Notes: generated from the sequence alone by a model not told the origin. A DNA stretch of 64,000 nt from Albidovulum sediminis (GCF_025380365.1 NZ_JAOCQF010000003.1:496001-560000); one strand, 5' to 3'; counted from the first letter of the stretch, positions 29,463-38,051 are shown. Numbers and translations: made by a program.

Positions 29463-30685
29463 GGCTGACCATCGACAGGCTTGGCCATCTGGGCGACGGC
29501 ATCGCGCCCGGGCCCGTGTTCGTTCCGGGCGCCCTTCCGGGCGAGGAAGTCGAGGGGGAGGTCACGGGCGACCGCATGCAGGCGCCGCGTATCGTCGCGC
29601 CGTCGCCGGACCGGGTCAGGGCAGCCTGCCCGCACTATCGCGCCTGCGGCGGCTGCAATTTGATGCATGCCTCGGACGATTTCATCGCCGAATGGAAGAA
29701 GGATGTGGTTCGCTCCGCACTGTCCGGCCAAGCGCTCGAGGCGCCGGTCCGGTCGATTACCACTTCTCCGCCGAATTCACGGCGTCGGGCGACGCTTTCG
29801 GGCCGGAGAACCCGGAAAGGAGTCGTCGTCGGATTCCACGGCCGCGCGTCCGATACGGTGGTGCCGATCCCCGGCTGCCTGCTTTTGCGGCGCGAACTTC
29901 TGGCGGCCTTGCCTGCGATGGAGGAGATCACGGCCATCGGCGCTTCGCGCAAGGGGGAGCTTTCGCTGACCGTAACCTTGTCGGACGGTGGCATCGACAT
30001 GGCGCTGACGGGGGGAAAGCCGCTTGAACCGGGGCTTTTCTCAGCGCTCGCCGCGATCGCGGGAAAGGCGGATCTCGCACGGCTGACCTGGGATGGCGAA
30101 ACCGTGGTGACGGCACGCCCGCCTGTCCAGCGGTTCGGCCGGGCGATGGTGCTTCCCCCATCGGGCGGATTTCTTCAGGCAACCCGAGAGGGCGAGGCGG
30201 CACTTTCAGCCTTTGTGGCAGAGGCGGTCGGGACAGCGCGGCGGGTGGCAGACCTGTTCGCCGGTTCGGGCACATTCGCCCTGCCGCTGGCCGAGACGGC
30301 AGAGGTTCACGCAGTCGAGGGAGAGGTCGACGCCATTGCCGCCCTCGATGCCGGCTGGCGCCGAGCGGCCGGCCTGCACCGAGTGGCAACCGAAACGCGC
30401 GACCTCTTCCGCCGTCCCCTGCTGCCGGACGAGTTGCGCGCCTTCGATGCCGTCGTGATCGACCCGCCGCGTGCCGGGGCAGAGGCGCAGTGCACGGAGC
30501 TCGCCCGAAGCGGCGTTCCCGTCGTGGCAATGGTGTCGTGCAATCCCGTCACTTTCGCCCGGGATGCGCGAATCATGTGTCATGGCGGCTATGCGATCGA
30601 CTGGGTCGAGGTGGTCGATCAGTTCCGGTGGTCCCCGCATGTCGAACTTGTCGCCCGGCTTTCGCGCAGAATCAGCAAATCGTGA
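29459..30685 (+). CDS. 23S rRNA (uracil-5-)-methyltransferase, TrmA/RlmC/RlmD family
   Basis: 408-residue SAM-dependent RNA methyltransferase. The N-terminal TRAM-like region precedes an iron-sulfur cluster motif with C57, C63 and C66 (CPHYRACGGC) and a later C near 139. The SAM site is ADLFAGSGTFALPLAE. The catalytic segment MVSCNPVTFARD contains the nucleophilic cysteine in S-C-N-P, and DPPRAG precedes it. The start is GTG 29459, overlapping the ABC gene stop. Which uridine is modified cannot be told from the sequence; RlmD-like U1939 is a reasonable guess. Confidence 0.9.
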   Translation: MRLTIDRLGHLGDGIAPGPVFVPGALPGEEVEGEVTGDRMQAPRIVAPSPDRVRAACPHYRACGGCNLMHASDDFIAEWKKDVVRSALSGQALEAPVRSITTSPPNSRRRATLSGRRTRKGVVVGFHGRASDTVVPIPGCLLLRRELLAALPAMEEITAIGASRKGELSLTVTLSDGGIDMALTGGKPLEPGLFSALAAIAGKADLARLTWDGETVVTARPPVQRFGRAMVLPPSGGFLQATREGEAALSAFVAEAVGTARRVADLFAGSGTFALPLAETAEVHAVEGEVDAIAALDAGWRRAAGLHRVATETRDLFRRPLLPDELRAFDAVVIDPPRAGAEAQCTELARSGVPVVAMVSCNPVTFARDARIMCHGGYAIDWVEVVDQFRWSPHVELVARLSRRISKS

Positions 30686-30759
30686 GCGGAAATTTGCGCA
30701 CTTCCCGGAGCGGCCGGTCCCGTGTATCACGCAGGAAAAGACCAACGGCAGGACAGGCA

Positions 30760-31257
30760 ATGAACGGTATCGGAGCAGGTCTGGCGATCGTTGCGGCGGT
30801 GGCGCTTGCAGGCTGCGAGAAGTCGAAGTTCCGGAGCTATGACGGACCCGAGGTGACGCAGATCCTCGTGCTCAAGGAAAAGCGGACGATGTTCCTGCTG
30901 AACGGGAACACCGCGCTGAAGAAGTACGACATCGCGCTTGGCGGCGATCCGATCGGCGACAAGAAGATCGAGGGTGACCAGAGAACCCCCGAAGGCGTCT
31001 ACTACATCGACCGGCGCAACCCGAACTCGGCCTTTCATCTGTCGCTGGGAATCTCCTATCCGAACGAAGCCGACGTCGAAGAGGCGAAAGCGCTTGGCAA
31101 GCCGCCCGGCGGCGACATCTTCATCCATGGCCGGGCGGGCAGGAACCGGGGGTTCGGCTCCGACTGGACCGCGGGTTGCATCGCGGTATCCGACGATGAG
31201 ATCGAGGAAGTCTATTCCATGGTCCGGACCGGCACGCCGATCTTCATCGCGCCCTAG
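30760..31257 (+). CDS. YkuD (L,D-transpeptidase-fold) lipoprotein
   Basis: 165 residues. The N-terminal signal ends in the lipobox LAGC (Cys at about residue 19), so the protein is predicted lipid-anchored in the periplasm. The YkuD catalytic region reads FIHGRAGRNRGFGSDWTAGC, with histidine and cysteine in the expected order. The fold cross-links peptidoglycan peptides or attaches proteins to them; some members are hydrolytic. Start ATG 30760 follows CAGGAC; an upstream in-frame extension overlaps the RNA methyltransferase and lacks a signal. It is 37 bases from the convergent CAP lipoprotein. Confidence 0.9.
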   Translation: MNGIGAGLAIVAAVALAGCEKSKFRSYDGPEVTQILVLKEKRTMFLLNGNTALKKYDIALGGDPIGDKKIEGDQRTPEGVYYIDRRNPNSAFHLSLGISYPNEADVEEAKALGKPPGGDIFIHGRAGRNRGFGSDWTAGCIAVSDDEIEEVYSMVRTGTPIFIAP

Positions 31258-31293
31258 CGCCAAACGGTGCCGGAAGGCTTACACTTCAAAGGA

Positions 31294-31803
31294 TTAGCTG
31301 CCGGTCAGCAGGGTCCACCAGAGCTTCCCGCTCGGCTCCTGGAACCAGGAGAATCCGATCTGGCGTGCCGCCGGATCAAGGATGACGGCGCGTGTGTCGG
31401 GCACATCCATCCAGGCCGCAAGCGTCTCGACCTCGGTCTCATAGGTCTCGGAAATGTTCTCGCCCAGCATCTGCCCGGTGTAGCCCACCCGCCGTACGCG
31501 ATCGACTGGCGACGACCCGTCGGACCCGAAGTGCCAGGGGCGGTTCTGCACCGACATGTCGCGCGAATGGGTCGCCGCCGCCGCCGTCAGTTCGGCGTTG
31601 AGCGCAAGGGGCGGGACCCCGGCCGCCGCGCGCAGCGTATTGACCGAGTCGACCATGGAGAAGGTCACGCGCGATGTATCGCCCGGCTTGATCATGTAGA
31701 CCTTGGGCAACGGCTTGCCGTCCGGCCCGATCTGCAGGGGCTCGGTCGCGCAGGCCGAAAGCGCCAGGATCGCAACGGCGACAAGACCGAAGTAAGGTTT
31801 CAT
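31294..31803 (-). CDS. CAP-domain (SCP/PR1-like) lipoprotein
   Basis: 169 residues with lipobox LSAC (Cys about residue 18) and a CAP domain. Recognisable parts are VNTLRAAAGVPPLALNAELT, THSRDM, GENISETYETEVETLAAWMD and the HF/HSRD-type cleft residues. Bacterial CAP proteins are extracytoplasmic, with proposed binding or protease roles; no enzymatic function is certain. The gene lies between two YkuD genes, convergent with the first and divergent from the second, which suggests a cell-wall context. Confidence 0.9.
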   Translation of the reverse strand: MKPYFGLVAVAILALSACATEPLQIGPDGKPLPKVYMIKPGDTSRVTFSMVDSVNTLRAAAGVPPLALNAELTAAAATHSRDMSVQNRPWHFGSDGSSPVDRVRRVGYTGQMLGENISETYETEVETLAAWMDVPDTRAVILDPAARQIGFSWFQEPSGKLWWTLLTGS

Positions 31804-31905
31804 CTGGGCGGTTCCCTGATAGTGCGGCTCCCTCCTTTACAGCCGGCGAATCCATTGTTCAAACGCCATCTTCCGCCGTCGGCGGGAACCTGACGACGGC
31901 GTGAG

Positions 31906-31934
31906 TTGCTCTGCCCGGAAATGAGGGGTAGGTT
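31906..31934 (+). promoter_or_regulatory. Possible promoter for the Tat-dependent YkuD gene
   Basis: TTGCTC (31906-31911), a 17-base spacer and TAGGTT (31929-31934) lie 45 bases upstream of the ATG at 31979. The consensus match is modest; the 17-base spacing and the divergent gap support it. Confidence 0.3.
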
Positions 31935-31978
31935 CCGCGCACCATGACGCCCCGCGTCCAATCAACATGGAGACAGGC

Positions 31979-32584
31979 ATGAGCTCCGATACCTCTCGCA
32001 GGCTCGATCGACGCAGCTTCCTTGGCGCTGCCGCCCTTCTGGGCGTTGCCGCCGCGACACCCGTCCGCGCGCAGTTCGGCGCCGAGACGACCGAGTACGA
32101 ACAGGATCCGACATCCAACTTCCGCCGCAACATCTCGAGCTTCCGCGCCCTCGACTGGCGCCCGTACTTCGAGAACACCCGCAAGGGCGCGATCCTTGTC
32201 GACATCACGTCGCGGGCGCTGCACTTCTGGTCGGAGGACCAAAGCATCTATCGCCTGTTCCCGACCAGCGTCCCCTTGAGCGAGGACCTGACGCGTCGCG
32301 GCCGCACCGAGGTTGTCCGCAAGGTGGAGGGGCCTGAATGGCGCCCGACCCCGGCGATGAAGGAACGCAATCCTGACTGGCCGGACTATGTTCCCGCAGG
32401 ACCGGACAATCCGCTCGGGACCCATGCGCTCTACCTGTCGTGGCAGTTCTACCGCATCCACGGCACCCACGACACGCGCAAGATCGGCCGGCGTTCGTCG
32501 AACGGTTGTGTTGGGCTTTACAACGAGCACATAGCGGAACTTTTCGGCATGGCGAAAGTTGGTACGCAGGTGTTGCTTATTTGA
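31979..32584 (+). CDS. YkuD-family L,D-transpeptidase with Tat signal
   Basis: 201 residues. The N-terminus carries a twin-arginine signal (RRSFLG, residues 11-16, then a hydrophobic stretch AAALLGVAAATPVRA), so it is exported folded. The YkuD domain ends with RIHGTHDTRKIGRRSSNGCV, holding the catalytic histidine and cysteine. It probably makes 3-3 peptidoglycan cross-links or anchors outer-membrane proteins. The start at 31979 has GGAGA 7 bases upstream; ATG 31967 is an alternative. Confidence 0.93.
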   Translation: MSSDTSRRLDRRSFLGAAALLGVAAATPVRAQFGAETTEYEQDPTSNFRRNISSFRALDWRPYFENTRKGAILVDITSRALHFWSEDQSIYRLFPTSVPLSEDLTRRGRTEVVRKVEGPEWRPTPAMKERNPDWPDYVPAGPDNPLGTHALYLSWQFYRIHGTHDTRKIGRRSSNGCVGLYNEHIAELFGMAKVGTQVLLI

Positions 32585-32624
32585 CGACAGGGGCGAAACC
32601 TTTGTCCCTGCTGCATAAGGGGCG

Positions 32625-32653
32625 TTGCAAAAAATGCGCCGTGTGGGTTAGTG
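32625..32653 (+). promoter_or_regulatory. Possible promoter for the 60-codon membrane peptide gene
   Basis: TTGCAA (32625-32630), a 17-base spacer and TTAGTG (32648-32653) precede the ATG at 32729. The -10 is poor, but the -35 core and spacing repeat those seen upstream of rimP and dnaK. Confidence 0.25.
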
Positions 32654-32728
32654 GGCGATACGAGGTACTGAATGAATGCCCGGGCGTTCCTCATGAAACC
32701 TGTGCCGGGTGAACTTGGAGACTCTAAA

Positions 32729-32911
32729 ATGAAAAAGCTTGCACTTGCTGCCGCTCTCTCGCTCGCCGCGACCACCGCTTTCGCTGGCGGTATGGCTGAG
32801 CCGGTGATGGAAGAAGAAGTTGTGACCCAGGAAGCGTCGTCCTCGAGCGCCGGTATCGTGGTTCCGCTCCTCCTCCTCCTGCTCGTTGCCGCTGCGGCTT
32901 CGTCCAACTGA
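32729..32911 (+). CDS. Small exported membrane peptide of unknown function
   Basis: 60 residues from the ATG at 32729 (preceded by TTGGAG). Residues 1-19 form a clear signal peptide (KKLALAAALSLAATTAFA). The middle is acidic (EPVMEEEVV) followed by SSSS. The end is a strongly hydrophobic segment with six consecutive leucines (GIVVPLLLLLLVAAAASSN). If the signal is cleaved, a peptide of about 41 residues remains, anchored by its C-terminus. A strong terminator follows directly, indicating a monocistronic, probably abundant message. I do not recognise a characterised family. Confidence 0.8.
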   Translation: MKKLALAAALSLAATTAFAGGMAEPVMEEEVVTQEASSSSAGIVVPLLLLLLVAAAASSN

Positions 32912-32928
32912 TCGGGAAACCGTTCAGG

Positions 32929-32961
32929 AAGGGGGCGGTGGATTTCCACCGCCCCTTTTCA
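32929..32961 (+). terminator. Rho-independent terminator after the small peptide gene
   Basis: A perfect 10-base-pair stem, GGGGCGGTGG (32932-32941) with CCACCGCCCC (32946-32955), closes a 4-base loop and is followed by TTTTC. It lies between the convergent small gene and hemH. The T-run is on the plus side, so it mainly terminates the plus-strand transcript. Confidence 0.9.
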
Positions 32962-32965
32962 TTGC

Positions 32966-34030
32966 TCAGACCCAGCCGGCAAGATTGTCGCCAATGACGG
33001 CCATCAGCGCAGCGATGTGCGCGTCGTCGTCGTTCAGGCAGGGGACGTAGGTGAAGCTTTCACCGCCGGCGTGTTCGAACGCCTCCCGGATCTCGCCCTG
33101 AATCTCTTCCAGCGTCTCGATGCAATCGGCGGCGAAGGCCGGCGAGATGACGGCAATCCGTTTCTTTCCCGCCTTGGCAAGTTCGGCCACATGTTCGACC
33201 GTGTAGGGTCGCAGCCATTCCTCGCGCCCGAAGACGGATTGGAAGGTGGTGTCAATCGAATCCGCCTGCCATCCCAGCCGCTCCCTCAGCAGGCGAGAGG
33301 TCTTCTGGCACTGGCAATGGTAGGGGTCGCCCTGCATCAGATAGCGCTTCGGCATCCCGTGGTAGGACGCCACCAGCACGTCCGGCTTGTGGTCCAGGCC
33401 CGCATAGGCCCGCTCCACCGATTGCGCGAGGGCCTCGACATAAAGCGGGTGGTCGAAGTATTCGGGCGCGACGCGCACCGCGGGCTGGCGCTTTTCCTTC
33501 ATCAGCGCGCGGAACAACTCGTCGTTGGCGGTGGCTGAGGTCGCGCCGGCGTATTGCGGATAAAGCGGCAGGAACAGTAACCGCTCACACCCCTCGTCAA
33601 CCATCCTGCGCACCACGCCTTGCGTCGAGGGGTTGCCGTAGCGCATGCAGAACTCGACCATGACATCGGCGTCGTAGCGCGCCGCGACAGCCGCGCGCAG
33701 CTTTGCGACCTGCGCCTTGGTGATCGTCATCAGCGGGCTTTCCCCCGCCTCGTGATTCCAGATCGAGCGGTAGTTCGCGCCCGAGGTGAAGGGCCGCTTC
33801 GACAGGATGATCAACTGCAGAAGCGGCTGCCACTTCCACGAGGGAATGTCGATCACCCGCTTGTCCGACAGAAACTCGCCCAGGTAGCGGCGCATCGACC
33901 AGTAGTCATGGTTGTCGGGCGTTCCGAGGTTCGCGACCAGAACGCCGATGCGGCGGCGCGGTTGCGGCGGGTGGTCTTTCGGCGCGTGCGCAAGGCGGCC
34001 CTCTCCGGGCCGGTCGATTATCGCAGTCAT
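32966..34030 (-). CDS. hemH: Ferrochelatase
   Basis: Inserts Fe2+ into protoporphyrin IX in the last step of haem synthesis. From ATG 34030 the protein has 354 residues. It begins after a short polar tail with GVLVANLGTPD and contains YGNPS, the metal-binding SYHGMPKRY, a CQCQKTS segment, and the C-terminal SPAFAADCIETLEEI, all family hallmarks. The longer open frame to 34153 overlaps the next gene region and was not used. Length and motifs are normal. Confidence 0.95.
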   Translation of the reverse strand: MTAIIDRPGEGRLAHAPKDHPPQPRRRIGVLVANLGTPDNHDYWSMRRYLGEFLSDKRVIDIPSWKWQPLLQLIILSKRPFTSGANYRSIWNHEAGESPLMTITKAQVAKLRAAVAARYDADVMVEFCMRYGNPSTQGVVRRMVDEGCERLLFLPLYPQYAGATSATANDELFRALMKEKRQPAVRVAPEYFDHPLYVEALAQSVERAYAGLDHKPDVLVASYHGMPKRYLMQGDPYHCQCQKTSRLLRERLGWQADSIDTTFQSVFGREEWLRPYTVEHVAELAKAGKKRIAVISPAFAADCIETLEEIQGEIREAFEHAGGESFTYVPCLNDDDAHIAALMAVIGDNLAGWV

Positions 34031-34082
34031 CAGGCTCCCCTTCTGTCCCGGCCGCTCCGAGATAGTCGTTTTTGCAGCCGTA

Positions 34083-34919
34083 TCAAAGCGGCTTGGCGGA
34101 AGTGTCGCGGCCGCCGCCCGGGCGAAGGGCATCGGCCAGCCGGTGCGCAGCACTTCCGGGCCGCAGCGGTTTCTGCTGCGTCTCGTGCGGGGACCAGCCC
34201 GTCAAGAACATCATCTCGAACGTGGCGCGAACCCGGCCCTCGTCGGCGGGGAAGCTCTGGGCGTAGATGCGGGCCGCTTCGGGGAAGAGATCCCGCCGTG
34301 GCCAGCGGCGGTTGCGTGCGGCAAGGGCGTTGCCCTCGCCCATCGCCCGAAGGTCGGCCATGAGGTGGAAGGCGGTCCGGTAGGTGACGGTCTTGACGAC
34401 CGAATCGGCGACCGGAAGGGCGAATCCCGCCCGCTGCAACAACCCGCCGATGTCGCGGATCTCGCCCATCGGCAGAACGCGCGGCGACAGCCCGCCGGTC
34501 AGGGCGGCCTCGGCCTCGGCCAGCGCGGCGCGAAGTTCGCTGAGCGTCCGCCCGCCGAACATGACCCCCAGGAACAGCCCGTCGGCCACTAGGCCCCGCC
34601 GGCACTGCACAAGCTGTCCGACAGGGTCGTTCGCCCAGTGGAGCCCGAAGGCGTGGATGATCAGATCATGCGCCTGCGGCGTAATGTCGAGCAGGTCGTC
34701 ATCGGCGATCCGACGCGCGTCGGGCCACAGGTCCCCCCAGGGATCAGGAAATCCGCCGATGATCAGCGGCGTCGTAAACCTTCTGTTAACTTCGCCGAGC
34801 CTTTCCTTGATCTCGACGGCGGCTTCCTCCTGCAGGAAGGCTTCCGTCCCCTGCCGCTGCGCCCGCAAACGGTTGCGGGCAAGGGCGGCACGGTCGGTGA
34901 TATCGGGTGGCTGCTGCAT
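34083..34919 (-). CDS. NDUFAF5-like protein (methyltransferase fold) with a degenerate SAM-binding loop
   Basis: 278 residues aligning by eye with NDUFAF5, the complex I assembly factor. Shared blocks are [54 protein letters not shown] and LTGWSPHETQQKPLRPGSA. The glycine-rich SAM motif I (LDLGCGRG in human NDUFAF5) is missing; the corresponding stretch reads PLIIGGFPDPWGDL and the region is shortened. It may therefore not bind SAM in the usual way. Complex I genes are not in the window. It is divergent from comF across only 22 bases. Confidence 0.85.
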   Translation of the reverse strand: MQQPPDITDRAALARNRLRAQRQGTEAFLQEEAAVEIKERLGEVNRRFTTPLIIGGFPDPWGDLWPDARRIADDDLLDITPQAHDLIIHAFGLHWANDPVGQLVQCRRGLVADGLFLGVMFGGRTLSELRAALAEAEAALTGGLSPRVLPMGEIRDIGGLLQRAGFALPVADSVVKTVTYRTAFHLMADLRAMGEGNALAARNRRWPRRDLFPEAARIYAQSFPADEGRVRATFEMMFLTGWSPHETQQKPLRPGSAAHRLADALRPGGGRDTSAKPL

Positions 34920-34941
34920 GGCGCGACCCTAGGGGTTCGGA

Positions 34942-35664
34942 ATGGGATTGCAAGGTCTCGCGCGGGTGTTCTTTCCGCCTCAATGCGTCAGCTGCGGGGC
35001 GCCGACATCGACCGAATTCGGCCTGTGCAGCGCGTGCTGGCCGAAGACGCCCTTCATCACGGGGCTGGTCTGCGACACCTGCGGCGTCCCACTTCCGGGC
35101 ACCGACGAAGGCAGGCCGGAACATTGCGACGACTGTCTGACCCTGGCGCGGCCCTGGGCGCGCGGGCGCGCGGCGCTGCTTTACACGGACAACGGCCGCA
35201 GCCTGGTGCTGGGCCTGAAACACGGCGATCGTCTCGACCTCCTGCGCCCGATGGCCGAATGGCTGGAGCGGGCGGCAGGGCCGATCCTGGCCCCCGACAT
35301 GCTGATTGCGCCCGTGCCGCTGCACTGGTCGCGGCTCCTGCGGCGGCGCTACAACCAGTCGGCGCTCCTGTCCCGCGCGCTTGCCACACGCACCGGGCTG
35401 GAACATTGCCCGGATCTTCTGTTGCGCCGCCGCCGCACGCCATCGCAGGACCATCGCGACCGCGACGCACGGTTCGCGAACCTTTCCGGCGCCATTGCCG
35501 CCCATCCCCGCCACGCCGGCCGCATCCGTGACCGCCGCATCTTTCTGGTCGACGACGTCATGACATCCGGAGCCACCTTTGCCGCGGCTGCCGATGCCTG
35601 CCTCGCAGCCGGCGCAAAGGAGGTGTGCGTTCTTGCACTGGCACGTGTTGCGAAGGATGCCTAA
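34942..35664 (+). CDS. ComF-family amidophosphoribosyltransferase-like protein
   Basis: 240 residues. Four-cysteine zinc-finger pairs lie at the N-terminus (CVSCG, CSAC, CDTCG, CDDC). A phosphoribosyltransferase fold follows, with RRRYNQSALLSRALA and the PRPP-binding loop VDDVMTSGATF at about residues 197-207. ComF proteins are linked to DNA uptake in naturally competent bacteria, but occur widely where competence is unproven. It is the first gene of a probable comF-grxC-nitrilase-marR unit with gaps of 36, 3 and 1 bases. Confidence 0.92.
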   Translation: MGLQGLARVFFPPQCVSCGAPTSTEFGLCSACWPKTPFITGLVCDTCGVPLPGTDEGRPEHCDDCLTLARPWARGRAALLYTDNGRSLVLGLKHGDRLDLLRPMAEWLERAAGPILAPDMLIAPVPLHWSRLLRRRYNQSALLSRALATRTGLEHCPDLLLRRRRTPSQDHRDRDARFANLSGAIAAHPRHAGRIRDRRIFLVDDVMTSGATFAAAADACLAAGAKEVCVLALARVAKDA

Positions 35665-35700
35665 GTTCCTGTAGTTACGCCAACAGCCCGGCAGGAAATC

Positions 35701-35958
35701 ATGGCAGTCGTTGAAATTTATACTACCCCCTATTGCCCCTATTGCACCGCAGCCAAGCGGTTGCTGGCCCGCAAGGGCGTGAGCTTTCAGGAAACCGACG
35801 TGTCGAGGCAACCCGAGCTTCGCAAGCAGATGATGGTTCGTGCCGGTGGACGCCACACCGTGCCGCAGATATTCATCAATGGCCGCCATGTCGGCGGATC
35901 CGACGATATCCACGCGCTGGACCACCGTGGCCAGCTTGACCCGCTTCTGGCAGGATAG
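35701..35958 (+). CDS. grxC: Glutaredoxin 3 (GrxC)
   Basis: 85-residue dithiol glutaredoxin. Active site C12-P-Y-C15, followed by the glutathione-binding TVPQIFINGRHVGGSDD segment with the cis-proline. It reduces protein disulfides and glutathionylated proteins in the cytoplasm. It lies between comF and a nitrilase-family gene. Confidence 0.95.
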   Translation: MAVVEIYTTPYCPYCTAAKRLLARKGVSFQETDVSRQPELRKQMMVRAGGRHTVPQIFINGRHVGGSDDIHALDHRGQLDPLLAG

Positions 35959-35961
35959 TGC

Positions 35962-36792
35962 ATGAAGATCGGCCTTCTGCAGCTTTGCTCCTCTGATCAG
36001 CCGGACGAAAACCTGGCGGTGACGACGGACCTGCTGCGCAAGGCCGCCGAAGGGGGCGCGTCCTTCATCCTCACGCCCGAGGTGACGAACTGCGTGTCGT
36101 CCGACCGGGCCCACCAGGACAGGGTGATCCGGACCGAAACCGAGGACGCGACGTTGTCGACGCTCGCGTCCGAGGCGCGGGCGCTGGGCATCTGGCTTCT
36201 GATCGGATCGCTGGCGTTGAAGACCGAAGGCGGCGACGGGCGATACGCCAACCGTTCGTTCCTGATCGCCCCGGATGGCCGCATCGCGGCGCGCTACGAC
36301 AAGATCCACATGTTCGACGTGAACGTGTCGGAAACCGAGCAGTACCGGGAATCCGCAGGCTTCCGGCCGGGTGCCCGCGCGGTGGTGGCGGCAACGCCCT
36401 TTGCCAGAATCGGGCTGAGCGTCTGTTATGACCTCAGGTTTCCCCATCTCTATCGCCGGCTTGCGCAGGCGGGGGCAGAGATCCTGACCGTTCCCGCCGC
36501 CTTCAACGACACCACGGGTGCCGCGCACTGGGAAAGCCTGCTGCGGGCGCGCGCGATCGAGAATGGCGCCTTTGTGCTGGCGCCGGCGCAAAGCGGAAGC
36601 CACGCCGTCCACAACGGCCGGCCACGCCGGACTTGGGGGCATTCGATGGTCGTCGCGCCCTGGGGCGAGGTTCTGGCGGACGGCGGAACCGACGTCGGCG
36701 TGATCCTTGCGGACATCGACCTGGCAGAGGTCGCGCGCGCGCGGCAGCGGATTCCGTCCCTGACCCACGACCGCGACTTCGAGGGGCCCTGA
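35962..36792 (+). CDS. Carbon-nitrogen hydrolase (nitrilase superfamily, Nit1/Nit2-like amidase)
   Basis: 276 residues with the Glu-Lys-Cys triad visible: E40 (LTPEVTN), K at about 114 (YDKIHMFD) and the nucleophile C at about 155 (GLSVCYDLRFPHLYR). The pattern YDKIHMFDV is that of the Nit branch, whose members act as deaminated-glutathione or omega-amidases. The link to the adjacent glutaredoxin fits a glutathione-repair role, but this is inference. Confidence 0.92.
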   Translation: MKIGLLQLCSSDQPDENLAVTTDLLRKAAEGGASFILTPEVTNCVSSDRAHQDRVIRTETEDATLSTLASEARALGIWLLIGSLALKTEGGDGRYANRSFLIAPDGRIAARYDKIHMFDVNVSETEQYRESAGFRPGARAVVAATPFARIGLSVCYDLRFPHLYRRLAQAGAEILTVPAAFNDTTGAAHWESLLRARAIENGAFVLAPAQSGSHAVHNGRPRRTWGHSMVVAPWGEVLADGGTDVGVILADIDLAEVARARQRIPSLTHDRDFEGP

Positions 36793-36793
36793 G

Positions 36794-37237
36794 ATGGCCG
36801 ATCCGCACGAACCCCTTGCCATCGCGCTCTTTTCCGAGGTCTTTATGGCCGACCAGCTGGCGCGCAACCGGATTTCCCGCGCGTTGCCGAAGGGGATGGA
36901 GCTGTCGCATTTCTCCGTGCTCAACCATCTGGCCAACATTTCCGATGAGCGGACACCGGCGCAGCTGGCCGATGCCTTTCATGTCACGCGTGGCGCGATG
37001 ACCAATACGCTCGCCAAGCTGGAATGGGCGGGACATATCCACATCCGGCCCGACTGGGACGACGCACGGCGCAAGTTCGTGTCGCTGAGCCCGGCAGGGC
37101 GTTCCGCGCGCGACGCCGCCCTTGCCTCGATCGCGCCGATCCTGACCGACCTTGTGCGCGCGATCGGGCACGACAAGGTACGTGCCGTCCTGCCGGTCCT
37201 GCGCGACCTGCGGTTGCGGCTTGGCCAGGACGGCTGA
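36794..37237 (+). CDS. MarR-family transcriptional regulator
   Basis: 147 residues. The winged helix-turn-helix is at about residues 35-100 (LSHFSVLNHLANI, TPAQLADAFHVTRGAMTNTL, then the wing DWDDARRKFVSLSPAGR). It is the last gene of the comF-grxC-nitrilase unit, starting 1 base after the nitrilase stop. The ligand and targets are unknown. It converges on ubiG with a 6-base gap. Confidence 0.92.
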   Translation: MADPHEPLAIALFSEVFMADQLARNRISRALPKGMELSHFSVLNHLANISDERTPAQLADAFHVTRGAMTNTLAKLEWAGHIHIRPDWDDARRKFVSLSPAGRSARDAALASIAPILTDLVRAIGHDKVRAVLPVLRDLRLRLGQDG

Positions 37238-37243
37238 GCCGCC

Positions 37244-37987
37244 TCACGGATGGCGCGCGGCCATCACGTAGTTCACCGACAGGTCGCGGTCCGAGATTGA
37301 CCACTGCCAACTGACCGGGTTGAAGACGAACCCCTTGCGGTCGACCGGCGCCAGCCCCGCGGTGCGCAGCAGAGCCTCAAGCTCGGCGGGCGTGATGAAC
37401 CGGGACCAGTCGTGGGTGCCCTTCGGCAGCCATCGCATCACCCACTCGGCACCGATGATAGCGGCCATGAAGCTCTTTGCGTTCCGGTTGATCGTGGACG
37501 CGATCATGAGCCCGCCGGGTTTCAGCAGCGCCCGGCAGGTTGCAAGAAAGCCCGCCGGATCCGCCACATGCTCGACCACTTCCATGCACAGCACGACGTC
37601 GAAGCGTTCGCCGGCCTCGGCCATCCGTTCCGCCGTGGTGTGGCGGTAGTCGATGGCCAGCCCCTGCGATTCCGCATGCAGGCGGGCAACGGGGATGTTC
37701 CGCTCGGCGGCATCCGCCCCGACCACATCGGCGCCAAGCCGCGCCATCGGCTCGGACAGGAGCCCGCCACCGCAGCCGATGTCGAGAAGCCGCAGACCGG
37801 CGAAGGGCGCTGAGGTGGCAAGGTCGCGCCCGAACTCGGCGGCGATCTGGCGGGTGATGTAGTCGAGCCTGACCGGGTTCATCATGTGCAGCGGCTTGAA
37901 CTTGCCGTGCGGGTTCCACCATTCGGCTGCCATCGCCTCGAACTTGGCGATTTCGGCGGGATCGACGGTATCTTGCGTGTGCTGCAT
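37244..37987 (-). CDS. ubiG: Ubiquinone O-methyltransferase UbiG
   Basis: Performs both O-methylations in ubiquinone biosynthesis. 247 residues from ATG 37987 ([20 protein letters not shown]). The diagnostic stretch [20 protein letters not shown] is followed by SAM motif [20 protein letters not shown]. The segments VVEHVADP and [15 protein letters not shown] are also family-typical. Divergent from the proline iminopeptidase gene across 64 bases. Confidence 0.96.
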   Translation of the reverse strand: MQHTQDTVDPAEIAKFEAMAAEWWNPHGKFKPLHMMNPVRLDYITRQIAAEFGRDLATSAPFAGLRLLDIGCGGGLLSEPMARLGADVVGADAAERNIPVARLHAESQGLAIDYRHTTAERMAEAGERFDVVLCMEVVEHVADPAGFLATCRALLKPGGLMIASTINRNAKSFMAAIIGAEWVMRWLPKGTHDWSRFITPAELEALLRTAGLAPVDRKGFVFNPVSWQWSISDRDLSVNYVMAARHP

Positions 37988-38051
37988 CCGGTTCTCCGGT
38001 CGGTACTGGCCCCCATGGCGGGACGCTTCTTTTGCGGTATATAGTCCAGGC

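Noticed and set aside
38038-38043. TATATA directly before pip as a -10 for a leaderless message
   Set aside because: No acceptable -35 is found at 16-18 bases on either strand, so I did not call a promoter.
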